From positions 1 through 59,622 of the forward strand of contig CAMUXE010000015.1 in assembly GCA_947164605.1 (NCBI GenBank): DNA of 59,622 nt, in the 5' to 3' direction. Origin of the DNA: an uncultured Lachnospiraceae bacterium. Its GTDB lineage: Bacteria > Bacillota > Clostridia > Lachnospirales > Lachnospiraceae. Shown here piece after piece: positions 34,426 through 44,450 of the stretch. Made by a program: the position numbers and the translations under genes. The notes under the pieces were generated by a model. The model had not been told where the DNA came from. It was given only the letters and a program-made list of their open reading frames with translations, and made no database searches. The first letter of the stretch is position 1; each line of letters opens with the position of its first letter.

Positions 34426-35262
34426 TTAAGCCTCAGCGTAAGTCTTTTCCATAAATTCTCTTGTTGCTATAGCATTCTCTGGTACTGTATTCTCCAATGT
34501 ACAGTGTACATATGGCTTATATTCCTTAACCTTCTTCAGGAGAAGAGGATAATTTAAGTGTCCTGTGCCTGCTGCGATTGATACCAATTCGCCATCCACA
34601 AGCTCATAATCCTTGCAGTGTACAACTGCAATCTCATCCCTCAAGAGGTCAAATGCTTTTTCGATAATCTCATCCTGCTGGTCAAGATTCTCTGGGCAAA
34701 GCAAGTTTACAGGATCGAAGATGATTCTCAAGTTAGGTGAATCAATCGCATCAAGAACCTGTCTTGCTCTCTCTACAGTATATACAATATGCTTCCAAAC
34801 CGGCTCAATAGCTACGATCACGCCAAATTGCTCAGCATACTTAACGATTGGTCTTAGATTCTTTATAAAGAGCTGAAGTGCCTCCTCGCTGTGGTTGGCT
34901 TCCTCATACTTGTACTCCTTGTTGACAGCACCTGTCTCAGTACCTACAACGCCAGCTCCAAGAACTGCTGCAAAACGAATGTGAGCCTTGTATTGCTCAA
35001 CAATCTTTTTGTGCTGCTCCTCATCTGGGTTACAAAGATTCTTGTAACAGCCAAGAACAGCAACATCAACGTGATTGTCCTGGCAAAGTTCCTTCATGTA
35101 CATAGCAAGACCAGGAGTCATAGTACAAAGATCAGTCTTGAACTCCTTGATAGACTTGTTCAATGCTATGTGCATACAGTGAAAGCCCTGCTTGTGTATA
35201 TTTGGTATCAACTCTTCAAGTGGTGCATATGCCACATCATGTGCTCTAATTCCAATCCTCAT
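34426..35262 (-). CDS. Sugar phosphate isomerase/epimerase (TIM barrel)
   Basis: This 278-residue protein belongs to the xylose-isomerase-like / AP-endonuclease-2 TIM-barrel family. Recognisable are GIRAHDV at the start, VIAIEPVWKHI (metal-binding Glu), RIIFDPVNLLCPEN, VVHCKDYELVDG and GTGHLNYPLL. Members isomerise or epimerise sugars or inositol derivatives; the substrate is open. It ends 24 bases before the chosen rel start, so it may be co-transcribed, though a link in function is not evident. Confidence 0.8.
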   Translation of the reverse strand: MRIGIRAHDVAYAPLEELIPNIHKQGFHCMHIALNKSIKEFKTDLCTMTPGLAMYMKELCQDNHVDVAVLGCYKNLCNPDEEQHKKIVEQYKAHIRFAAVLGAGVVGTETGAVNKEYKYEEANHSEEALQLFIKNLRPIVKYAEQFGVIVAIEPVWKHIVYTVERARQVLDAIDSPNLRIIFDPVNLLCPENLDQQDEIIEKAFDLLRDEIAVVHCKDYELVDGELVSIAAGTGHLNYPLLLKKVKEYKPYVHCTLENTVPENAIATREFMEKTYAEA

Positions 35263-35603
35263 ATTCTTCCTCTTTTCCTATACTAGAAAGAAAGCCCCAG
35301 TGGCCTTCCCATATATAAAAATAATTAAGCTAATTCTACTACATTTTTTGCAAAAATCCAAGAAATTAATCAAGCAAAGACCTTAATTATCTATAGATTC
35401 CTATATAATTTATAAATTGACTTCAGGAATTTGGCTAAAAATTCTTATATGAAAAAAATATCTCAAAAAAGGTCCGACCTATATGTGCCCCCATCTTAGA
35501 TTAAATCTAAGAAATTGGAGACCACACCTGAGTCGAACCTTATCTTTAAATCTGATTTTCTTTAAATCTGATTATTATTAAAATCTGATTATCTTTAGCA
35601 TTA
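35263..35603. other. Intergenic region with a palindrome and TCTGATT repeats
   Basis: No gene is seen in these 340 bases. They contain a perfect 8-bp inverted repeat CTTAGATT-A-AATCTAAG (35495-35511), possibly an operator, and three copies of AAATCTGATT (about 35548-35594) just after the end of the YetA-like gene. Confidence 0.5.
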
Positions 35604-37991
35604 TCAATACTTTATGCCATTTTCGGCCAAGGCATTGTAGTAAGTGATGAGTGGCAGGAATGACTGAGCAAAACGCTTTGTGCCGTTATTGTTGCCAAGA
35701 ACTGTGTCCTCAACGATTCTCAACTTGCCGTCTCCAGCACCACCGACATTTTCATTGAGAGCTCTTCTGAAGGTTGTAAGGCCGTACTTCAAGTAATCTG
35801 GGTTGCCAGAAAGCTCATAGGCAATTGTGAGTGACTCAAGCAAAAGGTTATTGTTGCCAAGTCTCTGCAAGCTTGGAAGCTCCTTGTAGTAGAAGAGACC
35901 GCAATCTAGAATTGCATTCTCAATTAAGTCATCTACATTTCTAAGAATCATGTCCTTGATATCATCGCTTGGGAACTCTCTGTAATATCTCATAACAGAG
36001 CCAATTGCTACAGAAATCATAAAGCCAACTCTTATAGAAGTGTTATCTGTGTAAGGTGAAAGCCATACACCGTAGTCCTCATCCCACTTCTTGAATGAAT
36101 CTATAATCCAACCACACTTAGGGAGCCATTTCTCATCATGTGTCTCGACATATAAAGCCACAAGGGCTCTCAGTGCCCATCCGGTCTCTCTAGCATTGGC
36201 CTCGCCTGGTACCTGATACATAGGCAGGTCGAGAAGTCTCAATATGTTGTCGCCTACACCAATTGCAGTCTCAAAGGCTCTCTCATCACCACTGAAGTGA
36301 TATAAATCAAGCAAGCCCTCAACCCACTCGTGTGAGCAAACCATGATACCGTTCTTACAGTGACCAGCTGTGTGCTCCCACTCGCCGCCTACTCTGTTAG
36401 GATCTTTGCTGTAGTGGCATACGTCCACATCCATAACGTGGCTGCCGCTGACAAGCAAATAATCAAGGAAACGTCTGATTCCAGTTCTGGCATACATCAT
36501 AGCGCATGAGTGAATGTAGTCATACTCGTTGTTGCTCCACACTATGCTGCCATTTCCTCTACCCTGCTCTGTGTAGTGAGCATCCCATGAATCGCCGAAA
36601 TTAAGCATTCCGTAACATCTCGCATGAGCATCGCCCATTCCTATAAGCAGCATTTCAACAGCTGGATCATAAATCTTTGAGAAAATCTCAGGCATAACCT
36701 TGGCGTCATCAAAAAGCTTAGCATCTACGCTTGGTCTGATAGGTGTCTGATAGATAAGGCTTCTATTGTCAAGCTCTGCAATAGGTTCACAAGCCTTATG
36801 GAAATGGAGCATAAATCTCTGCTCTCTTGCCATACCTGACTGCATGACAATCTTGCCAACCCCTTCAGGTACAAGCATGATTGCGACACCGTTTTCATTG
36901 GCCTTTATAGCCTTAGGAAAGTTCTGCTGAGCCTGAAAGACTGTGGCTGTGATTCCTCCCTCTTTGTCTGTTCTGTCTGCCATAAAAGTTCCGTAGTGAA
37001 CCTCAGAAATGTGCTCATTGGCCTGACCGACAAGAAGGTTGACGTCTGCCACCTCATTTACCTCGGCTCCGTCCTTTCCTATATAGAAATCTGTCTTGTA
37101 GTTAGAGATTCCGCTGAAAGTTCTGATGCCATCATGGCCCACGATTTTCTCAATCTCAGGCAAATCCTTGGTACCTCTGGTGTGAATAACACTGCCTGTT
37201 GAAGTTCTGAAATCAACCTCACCATCTCCACAGCCTGTAGAATCAGGTAAAGCCTCAAAATCAACATGACCTATCTTTTTGCTAATCTCCCCATCGCCTG
37301 AATTGATATAAAATACAAGTGACTTGATAAATAGTTCCTCATCGCTTGTGTTGAAAATTCTGTAAGCAAGATCGAGATACTCTTTTCCAGCATAGGCTGT
37401 AATTCTAAAGGTAAAGGCATAGTCCTGATTCTGACTATTCTTATCCTTTGAGTGATAACCCCTCGCCTCAAGGATTGTACATACACTACCTGTCTCAACT
37501 ACTTTCCAGTCTATAATCTTAAATCCACACTCAACATCATTCTCAAGACTTAAAACTGGTCCTCTAAAAGTAGACTTGTCATATATTCTTCCGTCATAGC
37601 TAAGACTCTCAAAGACTGAATCTGAATCATTGGCTAAGGTAAAGCTGACAGCCCCTGTATCCAGGCTAATCTTGCCATCAGACTCCTCAAGCTTGATAGC
37701 AGAGCCCTCCGCCTTTATGCTTGCATCATCGATAAGTGTGAAATCCTTCTTCTTGTTTCCTTCAAGATCGCCCATAAATCTTACGAAGGCGTACTTTACG
37801 CTTCCATCCTCGTATTTTGCTGTCGCCTTAGACTGAACTCTGAGTGTCTGGTCCTTGTCCATAACCCTAAGTCCATCAACTGACTTGAGCTCTCCCTTTG
37901 GGAATGGGATAGCGACATTCATTGCCTCCTGCTTTAAGTCATATCTGTAAAGTTTATCTACGTGAATTTGAATTTCTCTTTCTTTTGCCAT
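35604..37991 (-). CDS. PcRGLX/YetA-like protein (exo-rhamnogalacturonan lyase family)
   Basis: This 795-residue protein begins with a beta-barrel module (MAKEREIQIHV...AMNVAIPFPKGELKSVDGLRV) typical of the RIFT-barrel N-terminus of PcRGLX/YetA-like proteins. The C-terminal half is alpha-helical, as in (alpha/alpha)6 barrels, with HCKNGIMVCSHEWVEGLLDLYHFSGDERAFETA-type segments. Relatives remove sugars from pectin-type rhamnogalacturonan or modify surface glycans. There is no signal peptide, so it would act inside the cell on imported oligosaccharides. It starts inside the end of the upstream surface-protein gene (38-base overlap) with GGAGA at normal distance. The exact substrate is not known. 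Confidence 0.7.
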   Translation of the reverse strand: MAKEREIQIHVDKLYRYDLKQEAMNVAIPFPKGELKSVDGLRVMDKDQTLRVQSKATAKYEDGSVKYAFVRFMGDLEGNKKKDFTLIDDASIKAEGSAIKLEESDGKISLDTGAVSFTLANDSDSVFESLSYDGRIYDKSTFRGPVLSLENDVECGFKIIDWKVVETGSVCTILEARGYHSKDKNSQNQDYAFTFRITAYAGKEYLDLAYRIFNTSDEELFIKSLVFYINSGDGEISKKIGHVDFEALPDSTGCGDGEVDFRTSTGSVIHTRGTKDLPEIEKIVGHDGIRTFSGISNYKTDFYIGKDGAEVNEVADVNLLVGQANEHISEVHYGTFMADRTDKEGGITATVFQAQQNFPKAIKANENGVAIMLVPEGVGKIVMQSGMAREQRFMLHFHKACEPIAELDNRSLIYQTPIRPSVDAKLFDDAKVMPEIFSKIYDPAVEMLLIGMGDAHARCYGMLNFGDSWDAHYTEQGRGNGSIVWSNNEYDYIHSCAMMYARTGIRRFLDYLLVSGSHVMDVDVCHYSKDPNRVGGEWEHTAGHCKNGIMVCSHEWVEGLLDLYHFSGDERAFETAIGVGDNILRLLDLPMYQVPGEANARETGWALRALVALYVETHDEKWLPKCGWIIDSFKKWDEDYGVWLSPYTDNTSIRVGFMISVAIGSVMRYYREFPSDDIKDMILRNVDDLIENAILDCGLFYYKELPSLQRLGNNNLLLESLTIAYELSGNPDYLKYGLTTFRRALNENVGGAGDGKLRIVEDTVLGNNNGTKRFAQSFLPLITYYNALAENGIKY

Positions 37992-39453
37992 GTTTACGTC
38001 TCCTTTTTCTTTGAAGATTTAATCTTATGCAATATAGAACTATTAGTATTATCACAAGTAAAGCTACAAGCCCTACTAAAAGCCAAATTGAATCAGACTT
38101 GCTATCTTTAACCGAATCACTGCTAGTCTTTGTATCCTTAGTCTCATCAAGCTTCTTTTCAACTTTTTCAAGCTTATATACTGTCTCATTACATGAAAGG
38201 CATAGGCCCTTCTTTAAAACCTGATCATTATCGTAATTCTTGAAGTCTTCCCAGCTTGTCACATTATGTTTCTTCAGAGTATAAGCGTCCTTGTACTCAT
38301 AACCACAATTAGCACAGCTGTGTAGAGTGTAACCCTCTTCTGTATCAGTGGCCTCTACCTTTGTATCTGTGTAATTTGGCTTTTCACATCCTTCTGGCAA
38401 CAAGTTCTTACTGTAGTCAAATACTTCATTTCTTGTAAAGTTATCGACATTGCCCTTAATTGTGTAAACCCAGTCTTCTACTTCGCCGACTAAACCTGCA
38501 CAATAGGCTCTTCTATCAATATTGTCCTCAAAGAAGGTAATCTTGCCATTGATTGTGACATAATTGATAAAACCATCATGGCTGTTGCCATATGGATAGA
38601 GTCTGTACATTCCAAAGACTCCGCCATCGTGAACATATCCGTGATCTGATGTATATCCATCAACTGTAATCTCACAATTGTTCATGTCAACATAGCCATC
38701 GCCGACTGCTCCACCCATGAACTGCTCATCCTTATCCTCGATATTGCTATCGATATTGATAAGGCATGTATTAGCCTTAGTGTCTGTTATTGAGCCATTA
38801 CCAAATCCTAAGATTCCTGCAACGCCCATCATATGACTTCCACTTGTGAGTGAGAGTTTGCCGTCAATCACGCAATTTGAGATTTCTGCCTTATCAGCAT
38901 ATCCGCATATTCCGCCTATGAAAGTTGGCTGGTCAGATGTGATTTCTACATCTAGACCAAGAAGGCTTAAATTCGATACTTTTGCATTTATAAGTGATGA
39001 AAAAAGACCTGAGTAATATGTGTCATAAGTCTTCATATTTCCATCATAAGTAAGATGAGTTATATCTCCAAGCTTTTCAACTTTAAGATTTAAAATCTTG
39101 TATCCCTGGCCATTGAGACTTCCCGAAAAGTCAAATGGTTTCCAATCAAGGCCTGTCATGTCGATATCAGACATGAGCTCATAAGAGCCTGATGGATTTT
39201 TAGCCATATCAAGCAAATCACTTGCTGTGTAGACCTGAATCAGATCACTGGCACTCTGGCTTAGAGCTGTGCTGGAGTTATTACTAGAGTTAAGGCTTGC
39301 ACTTGAGTTTGTGCTTGCATTATGACTAGTCTGTGTTTCCGCATAAGTCCTTATAAGGCTGCCATTAGGTCCCCCTATGAGCATTCCACCTACAAGGCTC
39401 ATTACCAAAGCGATTGTGGCTTTTTTCTTTAACTTTCCTAAACAAGTTTTCAT
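37954..39453 (-). CDS. Membrane-anchored surface protein with two zinc-ribbon-like motifs
   Basis: This 499-residue protein has a signal peptide (KKKATIALVMSLVGGMLIGG) and a Ser/Asn/Thr-rich linker. A region of GLUG/right-handed-helix-like repeats follows (CGYADKAEISNCVIDG, GILGFGNGSITD). Then come two CxxC segments (HSCANCGYEYKD and KGLCLSCNETVYKL), a Lys/Asp-rich stalk, and a C-terminal membrane helix (WLLVGLVALLVIILIVLY) with a basic tail. It should be held outside the cell by that helix, not by sortase, since no LPxTG is present. The function is unknown; adhesion or glycan binding is likely. Its last 38 bases overlap the YetA-like gene. Confidence 0.75.
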   Translation of the reverse strand: MKTCLGKLKKKATIALVMSLVGGMLIGGPNGSLIRTYAETQTSHNASTNSSASLNSSNNSSTALSQSASDLIQVYTASDLLDMAKNPSGSYELMSDIDMTGLDWKPFDFSGSLNGQGYKILNLKVEKLGDITHLTYDGNMKTYDTYYSGLFSSLINAKVSNLSLLGLDVEITSDQPTFIGGICGYADKAEISNCVIDGKLSLTSGSHMMGVAGILGFGNGSITDTKANTCLINIDSNIEDKDEQFMGGAVGDGYVDMNNCEITVDGYTSDHGYVHDGGVFGMYRLYPYGNSHDGFINYVTINGKITFFEDNIDRRAYCAGLVGEVEDWVYTIKGNVDNFTRNEVFDYSKNLLPEGCEKPNYTDTKVEATDTEEGYTLHSCANCGYEYKDAYTLKKHNVTSWEDFKNYDNDQVLKKGLCLSCNETVYKLEKVEKKLDETKDTKTSSDSVKDSKSDSIWLLVGLVALLVIILIVLYCIRLNLQRKRRRKHGKRKRNSNSRR

Positions 39454-39537
39454 ATCTTACTTCTCCTATATTCTACTGACAAAAAATATGTACTTCAATC
39501 AAATTTAATCGACATTAAGGACAATAATACTGTTTTT

Positions 39538-41430
39538 TTATTTTTCTGCACTTTTTCTTTCTTCAGGCTGAGATATTCTATCTTCCTGAGACATTCTATT
39601 CTGCCCCATTTTATCATGCGTCATTCTTTCATTCTTGCCTATTCTATCGTCCTGCCCCATTCTAAAGGCCTTGATAAGGCCGGCCATAATGCAGGCATAT
39701 GGCGTAACAGTGATCATGCTGTCATTAATCAGGCTATATATAAGCCAGGCTATAAAGGCCACAAGAGCACATATCAGACCAAAGTCCAAACTCTTTTGGC
39801 TAGCCCTGGTCCATTTAGAAGCCTTCTTTATAGCCTCTTTTATAAGATTGACCACTATTATTATAAAGATAACAAAGGCCAAAAGACCGTTAGATGATAT
39901 AAGTTGCAGATACATACTGTGAGGTTTGTCCACAATATGGCCATTGCTGCCAAAGGTATTGAGCAAGTCAGCGTAGTTGTACTGCTTAAAGTAATACTGA
40001 TAATTTCCTGCTCCATGGCCTATAAGTGGGCTTGACTTAATTACTTTCCATGAATTTGCCCAGATAAAGCCTCTTCCAGACAGGAACTTGTAGGCAGGTC
40101 TTAGGGCATTTGTCAGTCTCTCAGAACTGTCAGGAATAGAAACATCCTCGATTTTCGCCCCATTCTGGCCTACTCCATAGAACCTAGTTCCTGAAGAATA
40201 GAACTTGATTGGCTTGTCATAGCCCAAATCAACCACTACCTGACTCTGGTTATTGACATAGATCCTAATCATAGAAAATCTTTTATCGTCCAAGGCTATC
40301 TTCTTTTCATTGTCGTGATAAGCCTTTATCTTATTGTCATTTTGATCTCTAAAATAAAGAGTTCGGCTCACATTCTTGATTATCAGGCTATCGGTCTGAC
40401 CCACAAGCTTTATGTCGCCATTTTCAAAGACTACATTATTTACTTTAAAGAGCTTACCATCAGCCTGGGCTGTGTTTATATCACTTCTGTTGACAAGGCT
40501 ATAGCTGAATCCTTTCATCAATTTGCCTTTAGTCTTAACATTTACCGCGATAAAGCCTATTAAGATGAGGCCGACTACTATTCCGCCTCTGACTAAGAGC
40601 TCTCTCTTATGGCCCTTCTTTACAGCTATAAAGGAAATAAAGGCCGCTTCTGCCAGAGTCAGATAAAGACCTGTGGTCGAGCTTGTAAAAAGCATAACTG
40701 ATATAAGGCCAAAGCTTGCTATAAGGTTAATGACTGCTTCAAACTTATTTTTCAAGCAAAAGGCTGATAGAAAAACCCAAGGGAAAATGATAAGTATAAA
40801 ACCCGCCAAATAGTTGGGATTGTAGAAAGTAAGCGATACCATGCTGTAGGTCAGATGCACAACCCTAGACAAGTTGTCCTGATTACTGTCATTGCTTACT
40901 AAGTTGATGAAGAAATCGTGCTTCATCAAAGAGCCTGCTAGATACTCATAATAGCCCAAAATTGAACTTATAAGTGCCAGTGCTGTGATTGTCCTTCTAA
41001 GTAGGACTCTTGCCCTCTCCTCAGTCAAGACTATGCTTGCGAAGAGAAAGATTGCAATATATGAAATAAGGATAAGCAAACCTTCATACTCACTAGGTGA
41101 GCCAAAAAGTGCCTCCGTCTTGTGCTTTGAAAATATAAAAGCCAGGAGAAAAGAAGCCGCCAACAGGCCCAATAAAATCAGCTCTTTTTTCTTAAAGCTT
41201 GTCTTTTTTAAGCCTATATTGACAAGGCTATATAACAAAAATACCAGGGATAGGCCTATTATAAACTCTGCTTTCAGATGCAAAAATACATCATAGGATA
41301 TGCCCTGCCTAGAGACAAAATACTCTGACTCCTGACTTGTCAACTTAACTTCTGTCAGCTTCATTACAAAAGGCATTATTAACAGAAAAGCTGCCAATAA
41401 ATACTCTCTTATCTTTAATTCAATCTTCAT
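39538..41430 (-). CDS. O-antigen ligase-like membrane protein (Wzy_C family)
   Basis: This protein of about 630 residues has ten or more membrane helices and a large outside loop with the family signature SGRGFIWANSWKVIKSSPLIGHGAGNY. It continues with DKPHSMYLQLISSNGL. Family members transfer or polymerise surface polysaccharides or glycosylate proteins; in Gram-positives without LPS they act on capsule or teichoic polymers. The middle contains a beta-rich insert (GDIKLVGQTDSLIIKN) of about 100 residues. The last 40 residues are an odd hydrophilic tail with recurring DRI/ERM units (GQDDRIGKNERM). Start uncertain: TTG 41451 or ATG 41430. Confidence 0.75.
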   Translation of the reverse strand: MKIELKIREYLLAAFLLIMPFVMKLTEVKLTSQESEYFVSRQGISYDVFLHLKAEFIIGLSLVFLLYSLVNIGLKKTSFKKKELILLGLLAASFLLAFIFSKHKTEALFGSPSEYEGLLILISYIAIFLFASIVLTEERARVLLRRTITALALISSILGYYEYLAGSLMKHDFFINLVSNDSNQDNLSRVVHLTYSMVSLTFYNPNYLAGFILIIFPWVFLSAFCLKNKFEAVINLIASFGLISVMLFTSSTTGLYLTLAEAAFISFIAVKKGHKRELLVRGGIVVGLILIGFIAVNVKTKGKLMKGFSYSLVNRSDINTAQADGKLFKVNNVVFENGDIKLVGQTDSLIIKNVSRTLYFRDQNDNKIKAYHDNEKKIALDDKRFSMIRIYVNNQSQVVVDLGYDKPIKFYSSGTRFYGVGQNGAKIEDVSIPDSSERLTNALRPAYKFLSGRGFIWANSWKVIKSSPLIGHGAGNYQYYFKQYNYADLLNTFGSNGHIVDKPHSMYLQLISSNGLLAFVIFIIIVVNLIKEAIKKASKWTRASQKSLDFGLICALVAFIAWLIYSLINDSMITVTPYACIMAGLIKAFRMGQDDRIGKNERMTHDKMGQNRMSQEDRISQPEERKSAEK

Positions 41431-41465
41431 CTTGCTTACCGTCCGCCTCAAATTTTGTGATTAGC

Positions 41466-41507
41466 ATAAAAGAAGGAGTGCCTATCTTGCGACCTGCACT
41501 CCCTTCT
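41466..41507 (-). terminator. Terminator of the dockerin gene
   Basis: AGAAGG-AGTGC pairs with GCACT-CCTTCT, with one bulged base and a 14-base loop, followed by TTTT on the minus strand. Confidence 0.6.
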
Positions 41508-41576
41508 ATCCTTCAAGCTTATTAACCTAAAACATCAAATAAACCCGTGCATATAATCACATCAAAATGCATTATA

Positions 41577-44411
41577 TCACATTGGTGACAAAGGTTTAAT
41601 TGATAATATATCTTTTTGCAATTCCATCAAATCAGTTACATTGAGATTTGTATAATTCTTATTGCTTCTAGCAGCAAGCTGAGCACTCAAATCAAGCTCT
41701 CTGATTCCAAGTATCTGTGTCTGTACAGCCTGCATATCCAAAACATTTACCTTGCCGTCGGAATTGACATCGCCCTTGATAATAATCTGAGCCAAATCAT
41801 CTACTATATCATTATCCATAAGGTAAATCTTATCGCCATTCGCAATATAGTCTGAATCTTCCTTAATCTGGTCATCTGAGCCATATATCCTAATCTCGCG
41901 GTCTATGTACTCATTATCCTTCAAGTCTTCAACCCTAGTTCCTGCCACAATTCCAAACAAGCACTTGGTCATGCGGGAGCCACCAAGATAATAAGACTTA
42001 ATCAGTGTGTCGGTAAATATATTCTCAAGTCTCATAGTGATTGGCTCTAAGACCTTTCTAGAATAGCTTGAATCCTCCAAATCCTGAAGTATAAGCACAC
42101 CTGACCTGTCAACTGAGATAATCTCCTTATTTCCAAGGTCCTCAATAAAGTTTCCCTTCTCATCATAGATAAGACAAGAATTATCCTCATTGTGAGCCAC
42201 CAAATATCCCAGTTTCGTGAGTATATCATTTTTATAAAAATCTGTTGCCGACTCACGAACTCCTTCTAGTTCACCGATTTTTTTATTGTTTCTTGAATAA
42301 ATTTCAATATCGTGCAAATCGCTCTCAGGCTTATAAAAATCTAAGAAGTAATAATTGGCCATCCAATTTCCACTTAAGTAAAAGTCATCTTCGAGCTGGC
42401 CTCTAAGAGTAAGTTGCCTATATTCGTCATCTGTAAGCTCTCTCACAGCATTTGCCTTGCTTGTGTACAAAACATAGGCACCAGTCTTTGCATTCTTGCC
42501 AATTCCGGCAAATATGCTGTTTGAGTAAGAAATTGGCTCATCAAGAATTTTCTCATATGCGAGTTCAGCTGCCAAAAAGTTGTCATCATATATATCTGTC
42601 AACTCAAGAGGCTCATGCTGGTACTTAATGTAGTTATTCTTCTTGTAATCATAGCTTAAAACCTTATCAATGCTAGCCTTTAAGCCTTCTTCCCCATCCT
42701 GGTACTTGATTGAATAAATAATGCCTTCAGATGATAAATAAATATTTGAAAAAGCCTCAATAAGCTTATTGCAAGTAAAAGAATCAGTGTCAGCAGCTAG
42801 ATATGCGAGATTATATCCCTCTGTCTTAGCCAACTCAGCCTTATCATGCCCCGCCTCTGCAAAGACAACAAGCACTCCTGTATCCGATGGCAAGAGCTCC
42901 TGTATCTGAATCTGAGTCTCATCATCCATTTCAAAGACATCTTTTAGCATTTCTTCTAATTCAGAATATGTAACTGAGATTCTTTTTTCAAAATTCTTAA
43001 CTGCTATGTCACTTTCACTGTAAGAATCGCATTCACTTACTGCATATGTCTCATTGTAGGATTTAAGAGCCAAATTCTTGTCTTTATCAACTAAAAGATG
43101 ACCACTGTAATCCATATAATGCACTTCGTTATTGTCTGTCATAAATTGAATTTTATCTATGCTTCCAATCAAACTGCTAAATAAGATCTTTAAATCGCTA
43201 GGATAGTTACAGATGTATTTCAAATCATCACCATCTGTGGCTAGCTTGTATAAGGCATAAGTGCTAGTATTGGCAAATATCATCAAATTGTTATTGCCGC
43301 CAGCATATGTCAGTATGCCGCTTCCAAACTTAATTCCAGTCAATGGGCTGTAGAATATATAATTTCCCTTGCCATCATAATTGTTGATATAGGCAAATCT
43401 TCCCTGACCGTCGTAGTGAAGTCTCATGCCATCGCTGTCAAGATTGCTGCTCAAATCTGCAAAGTATTCATTCTTCTCATCCTCCACTAGGTCAATAGCC
43501 TGATCTCCTTCGTAGATTATGATTCCGTCAATTGTAAAGATGACTTCATGCTTATCAAGCTCATTATAGCCTGCAAAGATATTGGACGCGATAGAAACAA
43601 TCGTGTCAAATTCAGCGATTTGGTCATTATCCAGCATTATGCACTCGTTGCTAAAAACATTTAACACATATGTTTTGCCCTCAGCCATAACTATCAAGCC
43701 GTCAGATGCAACCCCGTAATCTACGATATAATCAAATTCCTTATCAGCATAAGACATGATAAGTGAAGCAGGATTAATTGCTGAATCATAGGCATTTGAT
43801 ATATATGTAAGACTAGAAATTCCCTTTAGACTTATCTTCCTTGAGTTCTTATAAATTTGGACATAGTCTGAGACCTGATCGTTGATAGTCTCTAGTGAGC
43901 TGTCGTCTATGGTCTCTAGTGAACTGTCGTCTATGGTCTCTAATGAGCTGTCGTCTATGGTCTCTAGCGAGCTGTCATCTATGGTCTCTAGCGAGCTGTC
44001 GTCTATGGTCTCTAGCGAGCTGTCGTCTATGGTCTCTAGTGAACTGTCGTCTATGGTCTCTAATGAGCTGTCGTCTATGGTCTCTAGCGAGCTGTCATCT
44101 ATGGTCTCTAGCGAGCTGTCATCTATGGTCTCTAGCGAGCTGTCGTCTATGGTCTCTAGTGAGCTGTCATCTATTAGCTGGCTTGAATCCTTGTCAATTA
44201 CCGGTTCAAGAGAACTATCATCCACCACCTCTATAGGAGTCCTGTCACTCTTGTTGAGATACACAGTGCCATCCAAGCACTTTACTATCTGATTGTAGTT
44301 CTCCTGCACGCTTTCACTATCTGCCGCAGCCAGATACTGCATTGAATATGGTGACAAAGCCATAATGGCCGCCATACCCAAGGCTACTTTTTTCTTATAA
44401 ACCTTCTTCAT
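41577..44411 (-). CDS. Secreted dockerin-type protein with 12 eight-residue repeats
   Basis: This 944-residue secreted protein has a clear signal peptide (KKKVALGMAAIMALSPYS) and a short linker. A perfect run of twelve DDSSLETI units follows (about residues 79-175), then a long domain of unknown fold with many short beta-strands (propeller-like). The C-terminus is a dockerin type I-like module: GDVNSDGKVNVLDMQAVQ is an intact calcium loop, but the second loop (NKNYTNLNVTDLMEL) is degenerate. Dockerins bind cohesins; no cohesin is in this window, so the module may serve surface attachment in another way. The repeat is acidic and is expected to be flexible. GAGGGAGG precedes the start, and a homopurine tract lies upstream. 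Confidence 0.85.
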   Translation of the reverse strand: MKKVYKKKVALGMAAIMALSPYSMQYLAAADSESVQENYNQIVKCLDGTVYLNKSDRTPIEVVDDSSLEPVIDKDSSQLIDDSSLETIDDSSLETIDDSSLETIDDSSLETIDDSSLETIDDSSLETIDDSSLETIDDSSLETIDDSSLETIDDSSLETIDDSSLETIDDSSLETINDQVSDYVQIYKNSRKISLKGISSLTYISNAYDSAINPASLIMSYADKEFDYIVDYGVASDGLIVMAEGKTYVLNVFSNECIMLDNDQIAEFDTIVSIASNIFAGYNELDKHEVIFTIDGIIIYEGDQAIDLVEDEKNEYFADLSSNLDSDGMRLHYDGQGRFAYINNYDGKGNYIFYSPLTGIKFGSGILTYAGGNNNLMIFANTSTYALYKLATDGDDLKYICNYPSDLKILFSSLIGSIDKIQFMTDNNEVHYMDYSGHLLVDKDKNLALKSYNETYAVSECDSYSESDIAVKNFEKRISVTYSELEEMLKDVFEMDDETQIQIQELLPSDTGVLVVFAEAGHDKAELAKTEGYNLAYLAADTDSFTCNKLIEAFSNIYLSSEGIIYSIKYQDGEEGLKASIDKVLSYDYKKNNYIKYQHEPLELTDIYDDNFLAAELAYEKILDEPISYSNSIFAGIGKNAKTGAYVLYTSKANAVRELTDDEYRQLTLRGQLEDDFYLSGNWMANYYFLDFYKPESDLHDIEIYSRNNKKIGELEGVRESATDFYKNDILTKLGYLVAHNEDNSCLIYDEKGNFIEDLGNKEIISVDRSGVLILQDLEDSSYSRKVLEPITMRLENIFTDTLIKSYYLGGSRMTKCLFGIVAGTRVEDLKDNEYIDREIRIYGSDDQIKEDSDYIANGDKIYLMDNDIVDDLAQIIIKGDVNSDGKVNVLDMQAVQTQILGIRELDLSAQLAARSNKNYTNLNVTDLMELQKDILSIKPLSPM
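43887..44174. repeat. Twelve 24-base in-frame repeats
   Basis: Twelve units of exactly 24 bases encode DDSSLETI. Silent variants (GAACTG, AATGAG, AGCGAG with CATC or CGTC) recur in the same order in units 2-4 and 7-9. The array therefore grew by copying blocks of about five units. The plus strand is open through it in two frames. Confidence 0.95.
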
Positions 44412-44450
44412 AAAAGCCTCCCTCTAATTCTAGTTAAAATTATATGCTTT

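Noticed and set aside
41577-41780. Evidence for a cellulosome
   Set aside because: One dockerin with a degenerate second loop and no cohesin or glycoside hydrolase partner in the window is not enough.
43882-44292. Plus-strand frames through the dockerin repeat (136 and 113 codons)
   Set aside because: They mirror the 24-base repeat on the opposite strand. No start signal or family.
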